Shown in pieces: positions 17,717 to 26,528 of a DNA stretch of 64,000 bases. The notes below the pieces were generated by a model, which was not told where the DNA came from, made no database searches, and was given only the letters and a program-made list of their open reading frames with translations. Every line of letters begins with the position of its first letter. Positions within the stretch are counted from its first letter, which is position 1. The DNA is from Rhizobium mesoamericanum STM3625 (GTDB lineage Bacteria > Pseudomonadota > Alphaproteobacteria > Rhizobiales > Rhizobiaceae): positions 3,053,045 to 3,117,044 of the forward strand of contig NZ_HF536772.1 of NCBI RefSeq assembly GCF_000312665.1, read 5' to 3'. The position numbers and the translations under genes are program-made.

Positions 17717-18718
17717 TCAAAGCGAGGCTTCGATTTTCTTTGCTGCGTCTTCCGACACCCACTTTGTCCAGATGTCTTTGTTTTCCTTCAGGAAGTGCTT
17801 GGCGCCGTCCTCGCCGCTCGCCTGATTGTCCGTCATCCACGCCATCAGCTTGTTGACGGTATCATTGCTCCACGAACGCTTCTCGAGGTAGGACATGACG
17901 TCCGGGCCGGCTTTTTCGGAAAATGGCTTAGCAACCAGAGTAACAATCGTGTCGACGGGCCACGCGTTCGGCTTGGGATCTGGGCAATCTGCCACCGTAT
18001 TGCAGCGTTTCCATTCCGCAGCGTTGGCCGGAACGCCGGCCTCGAGCTTCACCATTTCATACTTGCCAAGCAAAGCGGTCGGAGCCCAATAGTAGCCGAC
18101 CCAGCCCTGCTTACGCTCGTATGCCTTCGCAATCGAGCCATCGAGACCGGCCGCAGAGCCGGTGTCCACGAGCTTGAAGCCTGCTTTTTCAGCCTCAAAC
18201 GCCTTGAAGAGCTGCGATGTGACCACTGTGCCGCCCCAGCCTTGCGGTCCGTTGTAAATTGCTCCCTTGGAGGAATCCTCCGGGTCTGGGAACAGTTCCG
18301 GGTGCTTGAGCATGTCCGGAATCGTCTTCACATCAGGGTGGGCGTCCGCAAGATATTTGGGGATCCACCAACCTTGGATGCCGCCCTCGGGCAGGGGCGA
18401 ACCAACTTTAACGATGCGCCCTTCGTCGGTGCCTTTCTTCACGACATCAGGAATGAGATCGACCCAGGCTTCCGGGGCAATGTCGGGCTGGCCTTTTTCT
18501 GCCATCGAGGTGATCGTCGGAACGGTATCGCCGACGGTAATCTCCGCTTGGCAGCCATATCCCTCGTTCAAGATGATCTTATCGAGATTCGAAAGCACCT
18601 CGGCGCTCTGCCAGTTCATACTGGCGATCGTCAGGGAGCCGCAATCGGCGGCGTTCGCATATGAGGCCACTCCCAACAGCCCGAACATCATGCATGTGGA
18701 TGCCAATAGTTTTTTCAT
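17717..18718 (-). CDS. quaternary amine ABC transporter substrate-binding protein (OpuAC/ProX type)
   Basis: A 333-residue periplasmic protein with a signal peptide (MKKLLASTCMMFGLLGVASY, cleavage near ANA). The mature part has the OpuAC fold and several Trp/Tyr residues that could form an aromatic box for a trimethylammonium group (NWQSAEVL, PEAWVDLI, GGIQGWWIPKY, GWVGYYWAP). I chose the ATG at 18718 because GGAACGGGA precedes it and the signal peptide starts there. The relatives include glycine betaine, proline betaine, choline and carnitine binders; the ligand is not fixed by sequence. Confidence 0.9.
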   Translation of the reverse strand: MKKLLASTCMMFGLLGVASYANAADCGSLTIASMNWQSAEVLSNLDKIILNEGYGCQAEITVGDTVPTITSMAEKGQPDIAPEAWVDLIPDVVKKGTDEGRIVKVGSPLPEGGIQGWWIPKYLADAHPDVKTIPDMLKHPELFPDPEDSSKGAIYNGPQGWGGTVVTSQLFKAFEAEKAGFKLVDTGSAAGLDGSIAKAYERKQGWVGYYWAPTALLGKYEMVKLEAGVPANAAEWKRCNTVADCPDPKPNAWPVDTIVTLVAKPFSEKAGPDVMSYLEKRSWSNDTVNKLMAWMTDNQASGEDGAKHFLKENKDIWTKWVSEDAAKKIEASL

Positions 18719-18786
18719 TCCCGTTCCCTTTGTTATTGCGGCACTTGTCTCGAAAGTGGGATGCCGCGTAGTCCCACCAACTGTCA

Positions 18787-19581
18787 TCATGGGGAATCTC
18801 CCATACTCTCCGATTTCTTGAACGCGACGGTCAATCCCCTGGAGACGGCGTCGTCGAGGCCAGCTGCCCGCATTTCCTCGATCGCCGCCGCTGTAACCCC
18901 GCGGTAGTCGACAAAGGAACGCACGATGTCGTTCGGACATTCCTCGCGTTTTTCCAGAAGGCGACCTGTCCCCTTCAGGAGCGTAATCACAGCGCGGCGT
19001 GCCACATCGGCGGAAAGTCCATGGTCGACCGCGTGCGTCATCATGGCCGACGCCACCAGGGACGGAAAGGCGGGCCCCGTGCCTGAAAAGCCTGTTAGAT
19101 AGTCAATGTCGCGTTCACTCTTGACCTCGTCCTGGATTCCGCAGGCATCAAAGATGGCTCTGACGATGTCTCGGTCGCGTTCCTCCACACCTTTTGATGC
19201 GATCCAAGGGGTATAGGACATCGAAACATCCGCCGCAGCGTTAGGAAGCGTTCGCACTACCCGCTCGGTCTTATGCCTTTCCCGCAGCGCGGAAATCCGA
19301 ATACCCGCCATCACCGAGATCAGCAGCTTCTGTTTGGCGTCGATCGAGACGACGTCCCAGTCCTGCGGGCGAACTGACATGATCACGACATCGGACCTGT
19401 CCACCAGGTCCTGGTTATCTGTCGTCCAAAAAGCGCCGGGCAAGCGTTCCGGTTTCCCGCTGCGATAGGAAAGGGAAAGGTGTTCCGACCTGACGATGCC
19501 GGCGTTGAGCATGGAGTTGGCAATTGCTCCTCCGAGCCATCCGGCTCCGCCAATCACTCCGATCCTCAACGCGACGTTCAT
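18787..19581 (-). CDS. pyrroline-5-carboxylate reductase family protein (ProC-like)
   Basis: The 264-residue protein begins with a Rossmann motif (IGVIGGAGWLGGAIANSML) and contains the ProC helical dimer signature around FSGTGPAFPSLVASAMMTHA. ProC reduces pyrroline-5-carboxylate to proline with NAD(P)H. Here the gene sits 12 bases after a TetR regulator and just before a betaine-type transporter, opposite a demethylase-like flavoprotein. That context suggests a reductase or dehydrogenase acting on a cyclic imino acid during breakdown of an N-methylated proline-like compound, rather than the housekeeping ProC. This role is inference. Confidence 0.82.
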   Translation of the reverse strand: MNVALRIGVIGGAGWLGGAIANSMLNAGIVRSEHLSLSYRSGKPERLPGAFWTTDNQDLVDRSDVVIMSVRPQDWDVVSIDAKQKLLISVMAGIRISALRERHKTERVVRTLPNAAADVSMSYTPWIASKGVEERDRDIVRAIFDACGIQDEVKSERDIDYLTGFSGTGPAFPSLVASAMMTHAVDHGLSADVARRAVITLLKGTGRLLEKREECPNDIVRSFVDYRGVTAAAIEEMRAAGLDDAVSRGLTVAFKKSESMGDSP

Positions 19582-19593
19582 GGTCCTCGCCTC

Positions 19594-20223
19594 CTAGCCG
19601 GGCCTGTATCCGTGCCTTGCGTAAAAGCGATTGAGCTCCCGCTGCTGCGGTATCTCGCCAGTGTAGATCGCGATGTATTCCGGGATTCTCTTCATCCTCA
19701 CTGCCACGTCTTCCTTGGTCTGCATGGAAATGTAGCCGATCTGTACGAGGTAGGTCGTGCGCGCGCGGACATCTGCGCTGCTCTCGGGATGTCCAAAGCG
19801 TTTGAAAATACTGGCAAGCGCATCCATCCGCGTCCGATCTGCTTTTTGGACCTCCTGAAGGATATTATCCGACTGCAGCGCCCAGCTTCGCATGGCAAAC
19901 TCGAACTTGCTGTCGAACAGCCTGCTGTCCAGCCAGCAGTCGAAGACGTTAAGCATCGCTTCCGCCAGGGTCTCCGCGTAGGCTTCCGACTGCCTTACGA
20001 TTGAACCTGTATTCTGATCCCGCCAACGTGACACCAGTCCCGCCAGCAGTTCCTCTCTATCCTTGAAGAACCAGTAAAAGCTTGTGCGCGAGAGATTGAG
20101 CTTCTTTGCCAGAGGCAAGATCTTTACTGAATCGATCCCCGACTCCAGCAGGGCGGCATAGGCCGCTTCCAGCCATCCCTCATGCGATCCACGCCAGCCG
20201 CTGTCGCCCAAACTTTGATCCAT
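19594..20223 (-). CDS. TetR family transcriptional regulator
   Basis: The 209-residue protein has an N-terminal TetR helix-turn-helix (VKILPLAKKLNLSRTSFYWFF at about residues 33-53) and an all-helical C-terminal ligand domain. The ATG at 20223 has CTAGGAG upstream; a TTG two codons earlier is less likely. It is divergent from the flavoprotein gene at 20369, sharing a 145-base intergenic region, and is the first gene of the ProC-like/transporter operon. It probably regulates both directions in response to the transported amine or a metabolite of it. Confidence 0.85.
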   Translation of the reverse strand: MDQSLGDSGWRGSHEGWLEAAYAALLESGIDSVKILPLAKKLNLSRTSFYWFFKDREELLAGLVSRWRDQNTGSIVRQSEAYAETLAEAMLNVFDCWLDSRLFDSKFEFAMRSWALQSDNILQEVQKADRTRMDALASIFKRFGHPESSADVRARTTYLVQIGYISMQTKEDVAVRMKRIPEYIAIYTGEIPQQRELNRFYARHGYRPG

Positions 20224-20368
20224 AAGCAACTCCTAGCAAATCGTTAGGGACGATGCAATCGAAATGTACACGACTGTCCAAGAAAGTTGACTGCTGTGTT
20301 TTCCTCGTTGACACGTGTGTACATAATGCTTAGCGTCCGAACCGAATTCCTTATTCGGAGCACGACCG

Positions 20369-22405
20369 ATGTCGAACGATCCCCTCCTGCAGCCATATCA
20401 GCTCAAGCATCTGACGCTTCGCAACCGCATCATCGTGACATCCCATGAGCCGGCCTATCCCGAGGACGGCATGCCCAAGGAGCGCTACCGGGCCTATACG
20501 GTCGAGCGGGCCAAAGGCGGTGTCGCCATGACGATGACGGCGGGATCTGCTGCCGTGTCCAAGGACAGTCCGCCCGTCTTCAACAATCTCCTGGCATACA
20601 AGGACGAGATCGTTCCCTGGGTGAGGGAGATGACGGACGCCGTCCACGAAGAGGGTGCCGCGATCATGATTCAGCTAACGCATCTTGGCAGACGAACGCG
20701 CTGGGACAAGGGTGACTGGCTCCCGGTCGTTGCCCCGTCGCACCATCGCGAAGCAGCCCATCGGGCATTCCCCAAGAAACTGGAAGACTGGGATATCGAG
20801 CGCATCATTAAGGACTTTGCCGACGCAGCCGAGCGCATGAAGGCTGGCGGGATGGATGGCGTGGAACTCGAGGCCTATGGGCACCTCATCGATCAGTTCG
20901 CCTCGCCGCTTACCAACGAACTTGAAGGTCATTACGGCGGGCCGCTTGAGAACCGCATTCGTTTCTGTCTCGACGTCTTCAAGGCGATCCGCGAAAGGGT
21001 TGGTGACGACTTCATCCTCGGCGTCCGCTACACGGCCGATGAGTGTCTTCCCGGCGGCACGGGGAAGGCCGAAGGCATCGAAATATCCCGCAGGCTACGC
21101 GACAGCGGCCTCATCGATTATCTGAACGTTATCCGAGGACATATCGACACCGATCCAGGGCTGACCGATGTCATTCCGATACAGGGAATGGCCAACTCAC
21201 CTCATCTCGACTTTGCCGGAGAAATCAGGGCAGCGACCAAGTTCCCGACCTTTCATGCGGCCAAGATCCCCGACGTTGCCACGGCGCGTCATGCAATTGC
21301 GGCCGGGAAAGTCGATATGGTCGGGATGACTCGGGCTCACATGACCGATCCCCACATCGTTCGCAAGATCATCGAGAAACGGGAAGACGATATCCGGCCG
21401 TGTGTCGGTGCCAATTACTGCCTTGACCGCATCTATCAGGGCGGCATGGCGTTCTGCATTCACAATGCAGCGACCGGACGAGAGGAGACAATGCCGCACG
21501 TGTTGAGGAAGGCAGACATCCGCAGGAAAGTTGTCGTGGTCGGCACTGGCCCGGCCGGTCTCGAGGCCGCTCGCGTCGCCGCCGAGCGTGGTCATGAGGT
21601 GATCGTATTTGAGGCGGCCAGCGATCCCGGTGGACAGATCCGGCTGACTGCCCAGAGCGAACGTCGCCGAGAGATGATCAGCATCATCGACTGGCGGATG
21701 GCGCAGTGCGAAAAATACGGCGTTACCTTCCATTTCAATACGTGGGCGGAAGCAGAGGCCATCATCGCGGAGCGGCCCGACGTCGTCATTATCGCGACAG
21801 GGGGCCTGCCTCATACTGAGGTTCTGACCAAGGGCAATGATCTTGTCGTATCGTCTTGGGATGTCATTTCCGGAACCGTGAAACCGGGCTCGAATGTCCT
21901 CGTCTTCGACGATGCCGGAGACCATGCGGGTCTGCAGGCAGCCGAGTTTCTGGCCAAGGCGGGCGCGAAGGTCGAGATCATGACGCCCGATCGCTCCTTC
22001 GCGCCGGAGGTTATGGCGATGAACCTTGTTCCCTATATGCGATCTCTTCAGAAACTGGATGTCACCTTCACAGTCACCTTCCGCCTCGAATCCGCTGAAA
22101 AAAGCGGAAACCGGATCATCGCCAACGTCGGAAGCGACTACGGCGGCGTGTCGAAACAGCGGCTGGTCGACCAAATTGTCGTCAACCACGGCACGATCCC
22201 ACTCGACGAACTCTATTTCGAGCTCAAACCTCTTTCGAGCAATCTTGGCGAGATCTCCTACGACCAGCTACTGAAAGGCGAACCGCAGTCCGTGATCCGC
22301 AACCGGGAAGGAACGTTCCAGCTCTTCCGGATCGGCGATGCGGTTGCGGCGCGAAATACGCATGCAGCCATCTATGATGGTCTGCGCATTGCGAAGGATC
22401 TGTAG
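20369..22405 (+). CDS. NADH:flavin oxidoreductase, N-methylproline/dimethylglycine demethylase-like
   Basis: The 678-residue protein fuses an old-yellow-enzyme TIM barrel (residues 1-340, with MIQLTHLGRRT and the FMN-site region GHLIDQFASPLTNE), an iron-sulfur segment and a pyridine-nucleotide/FAD domain (GTGPAGLEAARVAAERG). This is the trimethylamine dehydrogenase architecture shared by DgcA (dimethylglycine) and StcD (N-methylproline) demethylases. Cys occur at 345, 351 and 363, but position 348, Cys in trimethylamine dehydrogenase, is Ala. GGAG lies eight bases before the ATG. The divergent ProC-like gene and betaine-type importer suggest demethylation of an N-methyl amino acid. Confidence 0.85.
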   Translation: MSNDPLLQPYQLKHLTLRNRIIVTSHEPAYPEDGMPKERYRAYTVERAKGGVAMTMTAGSAAVSKDSPPVFNNLLAYKDEIVPWVREMTDAVHEEGAAIMIQLTHLGRRTRWDKGDWLPVVAPSHHREAAHRAFPKKLEDWDIERIIKDFADAAERMKAGGMDGVELEAYGHLIDQFASPLTNELEGHYGGPLENRIRFCLDVFKAIRERVGDDFILGVRYTADECLPGGTGKAEGIEISRRLRDSGLIDYLNVIRGHIDTDPGLTDVIPIQGMANSPHLDFAGEIRAATKFPTFHAAKIPDVATARHAIAAGKVDMVGMTRAHMTDPHIVRKIIEKREDDIRPCVGANYCLDRIYQGGMAFCIHNAATGREETMPHVLRKADIRRKVVVVGTGPAGLEAARVAAERGHEVIVFEAASDPGGQIRLTAQSERRREMISIIDWRMAQCEKYGVTFHFNTWAEAEAIIAERPDVVIIATGGLPHTEVLTKGNDLVVSSWDVISGTVKPGSNVLVFDDAGDHAGLQAAEFLAKAGAKVEIMTPDRSFAPEVMAMNLVPYMRSLQKLDVTFTVTFRLESAEKSGNRIIANVGSDYGGVSKQRLVDQIVVNHGTIPLDELYFELKPLSSNLGEISYDQLLKGEPQSVIRNREGTFQLFRIGDAVAARNTHAAIYDGLRIAKDL

Positions 22406-22469
22406 ATCAAGAATGCGGCCTCACCAACCCATCTGACAGCTAAATAGAGTGCCCGAAAGAGGAATTAGG

Positions 22470-22994
22470 CTAAGCCACAGTCCCTTCGACCACGCCGGAA
22501 TTTGGAGGGTAATTCTGAAACGGCTTTGGCTCGGCTGTGCCCGAAATATAAAGCGGGTGGGAAGGGTGCCCATCGGACGTGAACTTAAGTGCGTAGAGCT
22601 TTGATGGAGCGAGCATTCCGCAAACTTTAGAAGCTCGATCAAGATGGACACCATGTCTTCCCCAAGCGCACAAGATCCGATCGCAGCTTTCGGACATCCC
22701 GCGTAGGTATCGATCGTTTTGCGGCCCAACCGGGTCTGCTTGCTCATAGATCAGTCTTGGATTGGACGATCGGAGAGCAAAGAGATTCCCGACGACGAGA
22801 CCACCGAATCCCCACGACTTCGCAAAGGCAATACATCGGCGAAGCGTTGGGTCGGTGCTGAGAGCGTCCGCAGTAGACGGATTGAGCATCAAGAAGCCAA
22901 CGGCCTCTTTTGAAGGGTCCCACTGTCGCTCCAGCCGGTAGCGATAGCAGCCGCATCGTGAAAACACTGCAGAAGAGATGGTAAAGTCGCTCAT
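22470..22994 (-). CDS. DUF1643 domain protein
   Basis: This 174-residue protein matches the DUF1643 pattern: a Cys-rich start (RCGCYRYRLERQWD), the conserved LMLNPSTADALSTDPTLRRC block, GFGGLVVGNLFALRSS, and a late CAWGRHG motif. The family is of unknown function and is often found on mobile or accessory DNA. The ATG at 22994 follows GGAAGAAGG; the frame open to 23018 starts without a site. It is convergent with the flavoprotein gene and not part of a visible operon. Confidence 0.85.
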   Translation of the reverse strand: MSDFTISSAVFSRCGCYRYRLERQWDPSKEAVGFLMLNPSTADALSTDPTLRRCIAFAKSWGFGGLVVGNLFALRSSNPRLIYEQADPVGPQNDRYLRGMSESCDRILCAWGRHGVHLDRASKVCGMLAPSKLYALKFTSDGHPSHPLYISGTAEPKPFQNYPPNSGVVEGTVA

Positions 22995-23367
22995 GCGCCT
23001 TCTTCCCTCACTCGCCAAGCCTCGCGCGTCGCATGCTTACGGGCATTCAAAGCCCTCAGAATGTCCTCCAATGGGAAAGTCCACGCGCTCCGCGCCTCGA
23101 GACCTAACAAGAACTTGTGTTTCCAGTTTGATGGTCTCCGACCCGGTCTCCGCAATCAGGCTTTCAACAGTTAGAACTATGTTCTCTTCAGTGACGCCTC
23201 GCGTCCGGCCGGACGTTTTGGTGTGGCGGCTGCGCCAAGAGATTTGAACCCAGAGCTTGTTTTCGGGATTCTGTGCCGATCACAAACAATCCTCTGCAAC
23301 ACTATGATGACGAGCATGGCTTTTGCCGCGACCTCCGATGTTAATTGCTCGTTATAGGGGAGAGGCG
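22995..23367. other. 370-base intergenic stretch
   Basis: No gene is recognised. It contains a repeat unit at 23263-23283 that has an imperfect copy at 24271-24291, just outside a decayed hydrolase gene. Confidence 0.5.
23263..23283 (+). repeat. 21-bp repeat unit, first copy (CGGGATTCTGTGCCGATCAC)
   Basis: This sequence matches the unit at 24271-24291 with three differences over 21 bases. The pair lies about 1 kb apart in the same orientation and brackets a lipoprotein gene and a broken hydrolase gene. Confidence 0.5.
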
Positions 23368-23625
23368 ATGAGGAAGTTATTGATTTTTTCGCTGGCGGGT
23401 CTTTCGCTTGCAGGTTGCACACCGACGCAACAGGGCGCTGGTATTGGCGCGGCAACAGGTGCGGTGGTCGGTGGCGCGGTGACGAACAATGTGCGTGGTG
23501 CGGCAGTTGGGGCGGCAATCGGCGGGGCTTCCGGTGCTGTGATCGGGAACGTGGCCGGTCGTCCTGGCCAGTGCGAGTTTCGCGACCGCTACGGTCGGCG
23601 CTATATTGCAGCCTGCCCGCGCTAG
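23368..23625 (+). CDS. glycine-zipper lipoprotein (copy 1)
   Basis: The 85-residue protein has a lipoprotein signal peptide with lipobox LAGC (Cys17), then a Gly/Ala-rich glycine-zipper region (GAGIGAATGAVVGGAV and AAVGAAIGGASGAVIGNV), and a short basic C-terminus with RDRYGRRY and a late Cys. This resembles the YMGG-like/Gly-zipper 2TM families of outer-membrane-associated lipoproteins. A closely related copy is encoded at 39680-39940. GGGGAGAGG upstream supports the ATG. The function is unknown; an envelope role is inferred from the signal. Confidence 0.85.
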   Translation: MRKLLIFSLAGLSLAGCTPTQQGAGIGAATGAVVGGAVTNNVRGAAVGAAIGGASGAVIGNVAGRPGQCEFRDRYGRRYIAACPR

Positions 23626-23808
23626 CGGGTGATTGACACCAAATCGCGGTCGATGTCATCTCGCACGGCGTCACGCCTGAATTACCACGATCGCCGTGAA
23701 GCCCCGATCTCGGCGCAACGGACCTGTCGCTATTTCCTGGCGGCTGCTTGCGCAAGTCCCCAGAATGCGGCTCGGAAGGAAGATCACCAAGGATGCAGCG
23801 CCCCTCGA

Positions 23809-24160
23809 TCACTGAAGTGCCGTCAGCAAGCATGGTCTGGCCGCCCGGGCCCCGGTCCTCTCTAAGCACGTCCGCATTTGGGCATTGTTGTTGACGAAGT
23901 CCATCAGCGTCGGCGAACTGGCAAAGACGGTGTGTCTACCGCCATCGATGGCAAAGATATCGATAACGGCGATCTCCCTTTTCATGGCGACATCGGAGCC
24001 GCTGCCGACGCGTGGACCGCCGGCCAATTGGCGGGAGAATCCTAGCGCCCGATTGTGTAGCGAAGCGATTATTGTGAATGCTCGCGGGATGTCGCCGATT
24101 TCGTCAAGTTGGTTCAGGAACACGTCGACGTCTATACCAGGAGCAGCGGCGACAGGCGCT
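23809..24160 (-). pseudogene. C-terminal fragment of a DUF900 (COG4782) alpha/beta hydrolase
   Basis: Reading on the minus strand, the sequence PGIDVDVFLNQLDEIGDIPR, then ITII-like strand residues and LHNRALGFSRQLAGGPRVG, matches the end of DUF900 esterase-like proteins. The normal IASRDDRALRLS-type block is recognisable. The catalytic Ser region is not found upstream, so only the last third remains. The tail after NNNAQM is probably not original. No start codon or binding site suits a separate gene. It is most likely a remnant. Confidence 0.55.
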
Positions 24161-24842
24161 GTAGATCAATTCCGTGCGTGCTTGCGGTAGGTGCCGTTAA
24201 GCGAAAAAACGGTGATGTTTCAGTCTTGCTTCCACAAAGGCGGCCAAAAATCTGGACTGCACGCATAGTTGCGGGATTCTATGCTGATCACTTCGCTTCC
24301 TGAACCGCTCTATAGTTCACAACTGAATATTGCGTATCAGGGGGAGCACCGTCACGTGAATTCCTACTCAGGACTTCTACCGTTCGCGATCATAGGCACG
24401 GACGAATTGATGAATGGCCCGCCCATCCATCTGCAGCCCGATTGTTTTGCCGATTCTGTCATGACGCCCCGTCGCTCTTTTTGTTGTCGATGAGTTCTTG
24501 GCAGGTGTGCTTCGATGCAGCGCGTCCCATCATATGAGATGCATTTATGGTGTTGATTCCATTTCGCTTCCGCAAGCCCCCGCGCGTGGCGGCGAGCTGC
24601 CGCGGCGGCTGTAGAACGTTCGGGAAGATCGCCGATGAAAACAAGCTTCCACCATTGAGATTGGGCGCGCAGCTCGGCGCATCCGGGAATCGCTGGGGTG
24701 ACGGCTTTCGGGTCGGCACCGCGTTACGGCCCATAAGACCGGGAGCAACGAGACACAATGAAAGGCTGCCGGGTTTCCACGGTCGTGTCTGCAATAGATT
24801 ACCAGCTATGATTTGGCAAAGCACGCTAAAGGAGGAGTAATC
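24161..24842. other. 680-base stretch without a supported gene
   Basis: Frames on both strands lack family features. The right end carries a strong AAAGGAGGAG ribosome binding site for the next gene. The second copy of a 21-base repeat is at 24271-24291. Confidence 0.5.
24271..24291 (+). repeat. 21-bp repeat unit, second copy (CGGGATTCTATGCTGATCAC)
   Basis: This is the imperfect partner of the unit at 23263-23283, in the same orientation. The two copies may be parts of a dispersed intergenic element. Confidence 0.5.
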
Positions 24843-25340
24843 ATGTCTACCTTGATTGCCATTGTTTATCCGACAGAAGCCAAAGCCGAAGAAGTGCGTC
24901 AGCGCTTGTTCGAAATGCAGAAGGAGTACTTGATCAAGGTCGGAGACGCTGTCATCGCCACGAAGACGGAAGGCGGCAAGATCAAATTGAATCAACTGGT
25001 CAACACCACCGTAGCCGGTGCTGCCTCGGGTAGTTTCTGGGGTTTGCTGATCGGTGTCCTGTTTCTCAATCCGCTTTTGGGGGTGGCGGTCGGCGCCGCG
25101 TCCGGGGCTATCGGCGGTGCCTTAACGGACGTCGGCATAAATGACGCTTTCATGAAGGATCTCGCTGCCAATCTTGAGCCGGGCAATGGAGCGCTGTTCG
25201 TGCTGATCCAGGAGATGACAGCAGACAAGGTCCTCAAGGAGATATCGGCCCATGGTGGAGTCGTGCTCAAGACCTCTCTCGACGAAACGAAGGAGCAAGT
25301 CCTGCGTGACGCGCTGCAGAAAGCAACCGCAGCCAGCTAG
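24843..25340 (+). CDS. DUF1269 family membrane-associated protein
   Basis: The 165-residue protein matches DUF1269: a ferredoxin-like N-terminal region (LIAIVYPTEAKAEEVRQRLF), a central Gly/Ala-rich hydrophobic hairpin (GAASGSFWGLLIGVLFLNPL and VGAASGAIGGAL), and a C-terminal section with GNGALFVLIQEMTADKVL. The family is widespread in soil bacteria and is of unknown function, probably inner-membrane-associated. A near-perfect AAAGGAGGAG site precedes the ATG, so strong translation is expected. The next gene is a membrane transporter on the same strand, 144 bases on. Confidence 0.88.
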   Translation: MSTLIAIVYPTEAKAEEVRQRLFEMQKEYLIKVGDAVIATKTEGGKIKLNQLVNTTVAGAASGSFWGLLIGVLFLNPLLGVAVGAASGAIGGALTDVGINDAFMKDLAANLEPGNGALFVLIQEMTADKVLKEISAHGGVVLKTSLDETKEQVLRDALQKATAAS

Positions 25341-25484
25341 CTGCAATGATCAGCATATCGGCTGTTAGCGCGGGGCTAGGCCAAAGCTGGCTGTTCCGCG
25401 CAGCCGCAGCGTAGTCCCATGCGACGCCAAGCTCCGGTTTTATGGGGAACAGTTGGAGAAAGGAACAATATTCTAGGTGCGGGT

Positions 25485-26528
25485 ATGCAAGAAGTAGGCG
25501 GCAGTCGCATGATCGGTACGGTAGCGACCGGCATCCTGGTGCTCGCATTGCTTTATGTTGCGCAATCGATCTTCGCGCCGCTTGTCTTTTCCCTGTTCGT
25601 GATTGCGCTGGTCTGGCCTTGTCAGGCCACTTTGCAGCGCTGGCTTCCAAAGCTCCTGGCACTTCTGATCACACTAAGCATCACCATGGTCGCCATTGTC
25701 GCCATCGGCTCTTCGGTGGCCTGGGGATTCAGCAAGCTCGCGCAATGGCTGTTCGTCAACGCGGATCGTTTCCAGACGGTCTATGTCGACTGGACGGATT
25801 GGTTGGAAGGGCACGGCCTCGCCGTTGCGGGCCCTTTGACTGACCGCTTCGATGTTACCTGGCTGGTTCGGTTTGTGCAGGGGATGGCTGGGCGATTGAA
25901 CAGCTTCGCCGGTTTTACCCTGCTGGTTTTCATCTTCATCATGCTCGGCCTGCTCGAGGTGGAAGATTTCAATGCGCGCCTTATTACGCCCGCAGCCCAA
26001 CCTTACGGCATGCGCATCCTGACGGCCAATCGCGTGATTGGTTCAAAGCTGCGTCGCTTCATGATCGTCCGGACGTTTGCCAGTGCCCTAACTGGATTGG
26101 TGGTCTGGCTATTTGCGCTGGGTGCGGGACTTGAACTCGCTGCCGCTTGGGGGGCGATTGCGTTCGCGCTCAACTACATCCCTTTTCTTGGGCCGTTCGT
26201 AGCGACCGCGCTGCCGACGCTGTTTGCGATCGCCCAATTCGATTCATGGCAGACGGCTGTCGTCATTTTTGTAAGCCTGAACGTGATCCAATTTATCATC
26301 GGCAGCTACCTAGAGCCGCGGCTGGCCGGTGCTTCGTTGGCAGTATCGCCCTTTGCCGTCATCTTTGCAGTGTTCTTCTGGAGCTTTATGTGGGGCATTT
26401 CGGGTGCCTTCATCGGCGTGCCGATCCTCATTGCGTTCGTTGTATATTGTGCGGGCACCCCGTCGGGAAACTGGGTCGCGACACTGCTGTCGGGCAGTTC
26501 AAATACTACCGCAGATCGGGGGGCATGA
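25485..26528 (+). CDS. AI-2E/PerM family transporter
   Basis: The 347-residue membrane protein has the two-TM, soluble, multi-TM layout of AI-2E/PerM proteins: hydrophobic start (IGTVATGILVLALLYVAQSI), a periplasmic-size loop at about 75-140, and the conserved ALNYIPFLGPFVATALP motif near the end. The family exports small molecules or acts in Na+/H+ antiport; the substrate here is unknown. The start is uncertain: an in-frame codon at 25419 and an ATG at 25509 are alternatives. The last residues are hydrophilic and variable. Confidence 0.85.
   Translation: MQEVGGSRMIGTVATGILVLALLYVAQSIFAPLVFSLFVIALVWPCQATLQRWLPKLLALLITLSITMVAIVAIGSSVAWGFSKLAQWLFVNADRFQTVYVDWTDWLEGHGLAVAGPLTDRFDVTWLVRFVQGMAGRLNSFAGFTLLVFIFIMLGLLEVEDFNARLITPAAQPYGMRILTANRVIGSKLRRFMIVRTFASALTGLVVWLFALGAGLELAAAWGAIAFALNYIPFLGPFVATALPTLFAIAQFDSWQTAVVIFVSLNVIQFIIGSYLEPRLAGASLAVSPFAVIFAVFFWSFMWGISGAFIGVPILIAFVVYCAGTPSGNWVATLLSGSSNTTADRGA

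Noticed and set aside
23225..23260. tRNA-like T-loop (GGGTTCAAATCTC on the minus strand)
   Set aside because: The flanking bases do not form a T-stem, no acceptor, D or anticodon stem could be drawn, and no CCA end fits. It is probably chance.
23177..23869. 230-residue minus-strand frame covering the lipoprotein gene
   Set aside because: Low-quality Arg/Pro/Ser-rich composition with no domain; the plus-strand lipoprotein has a paralogue elsewhere in the window.
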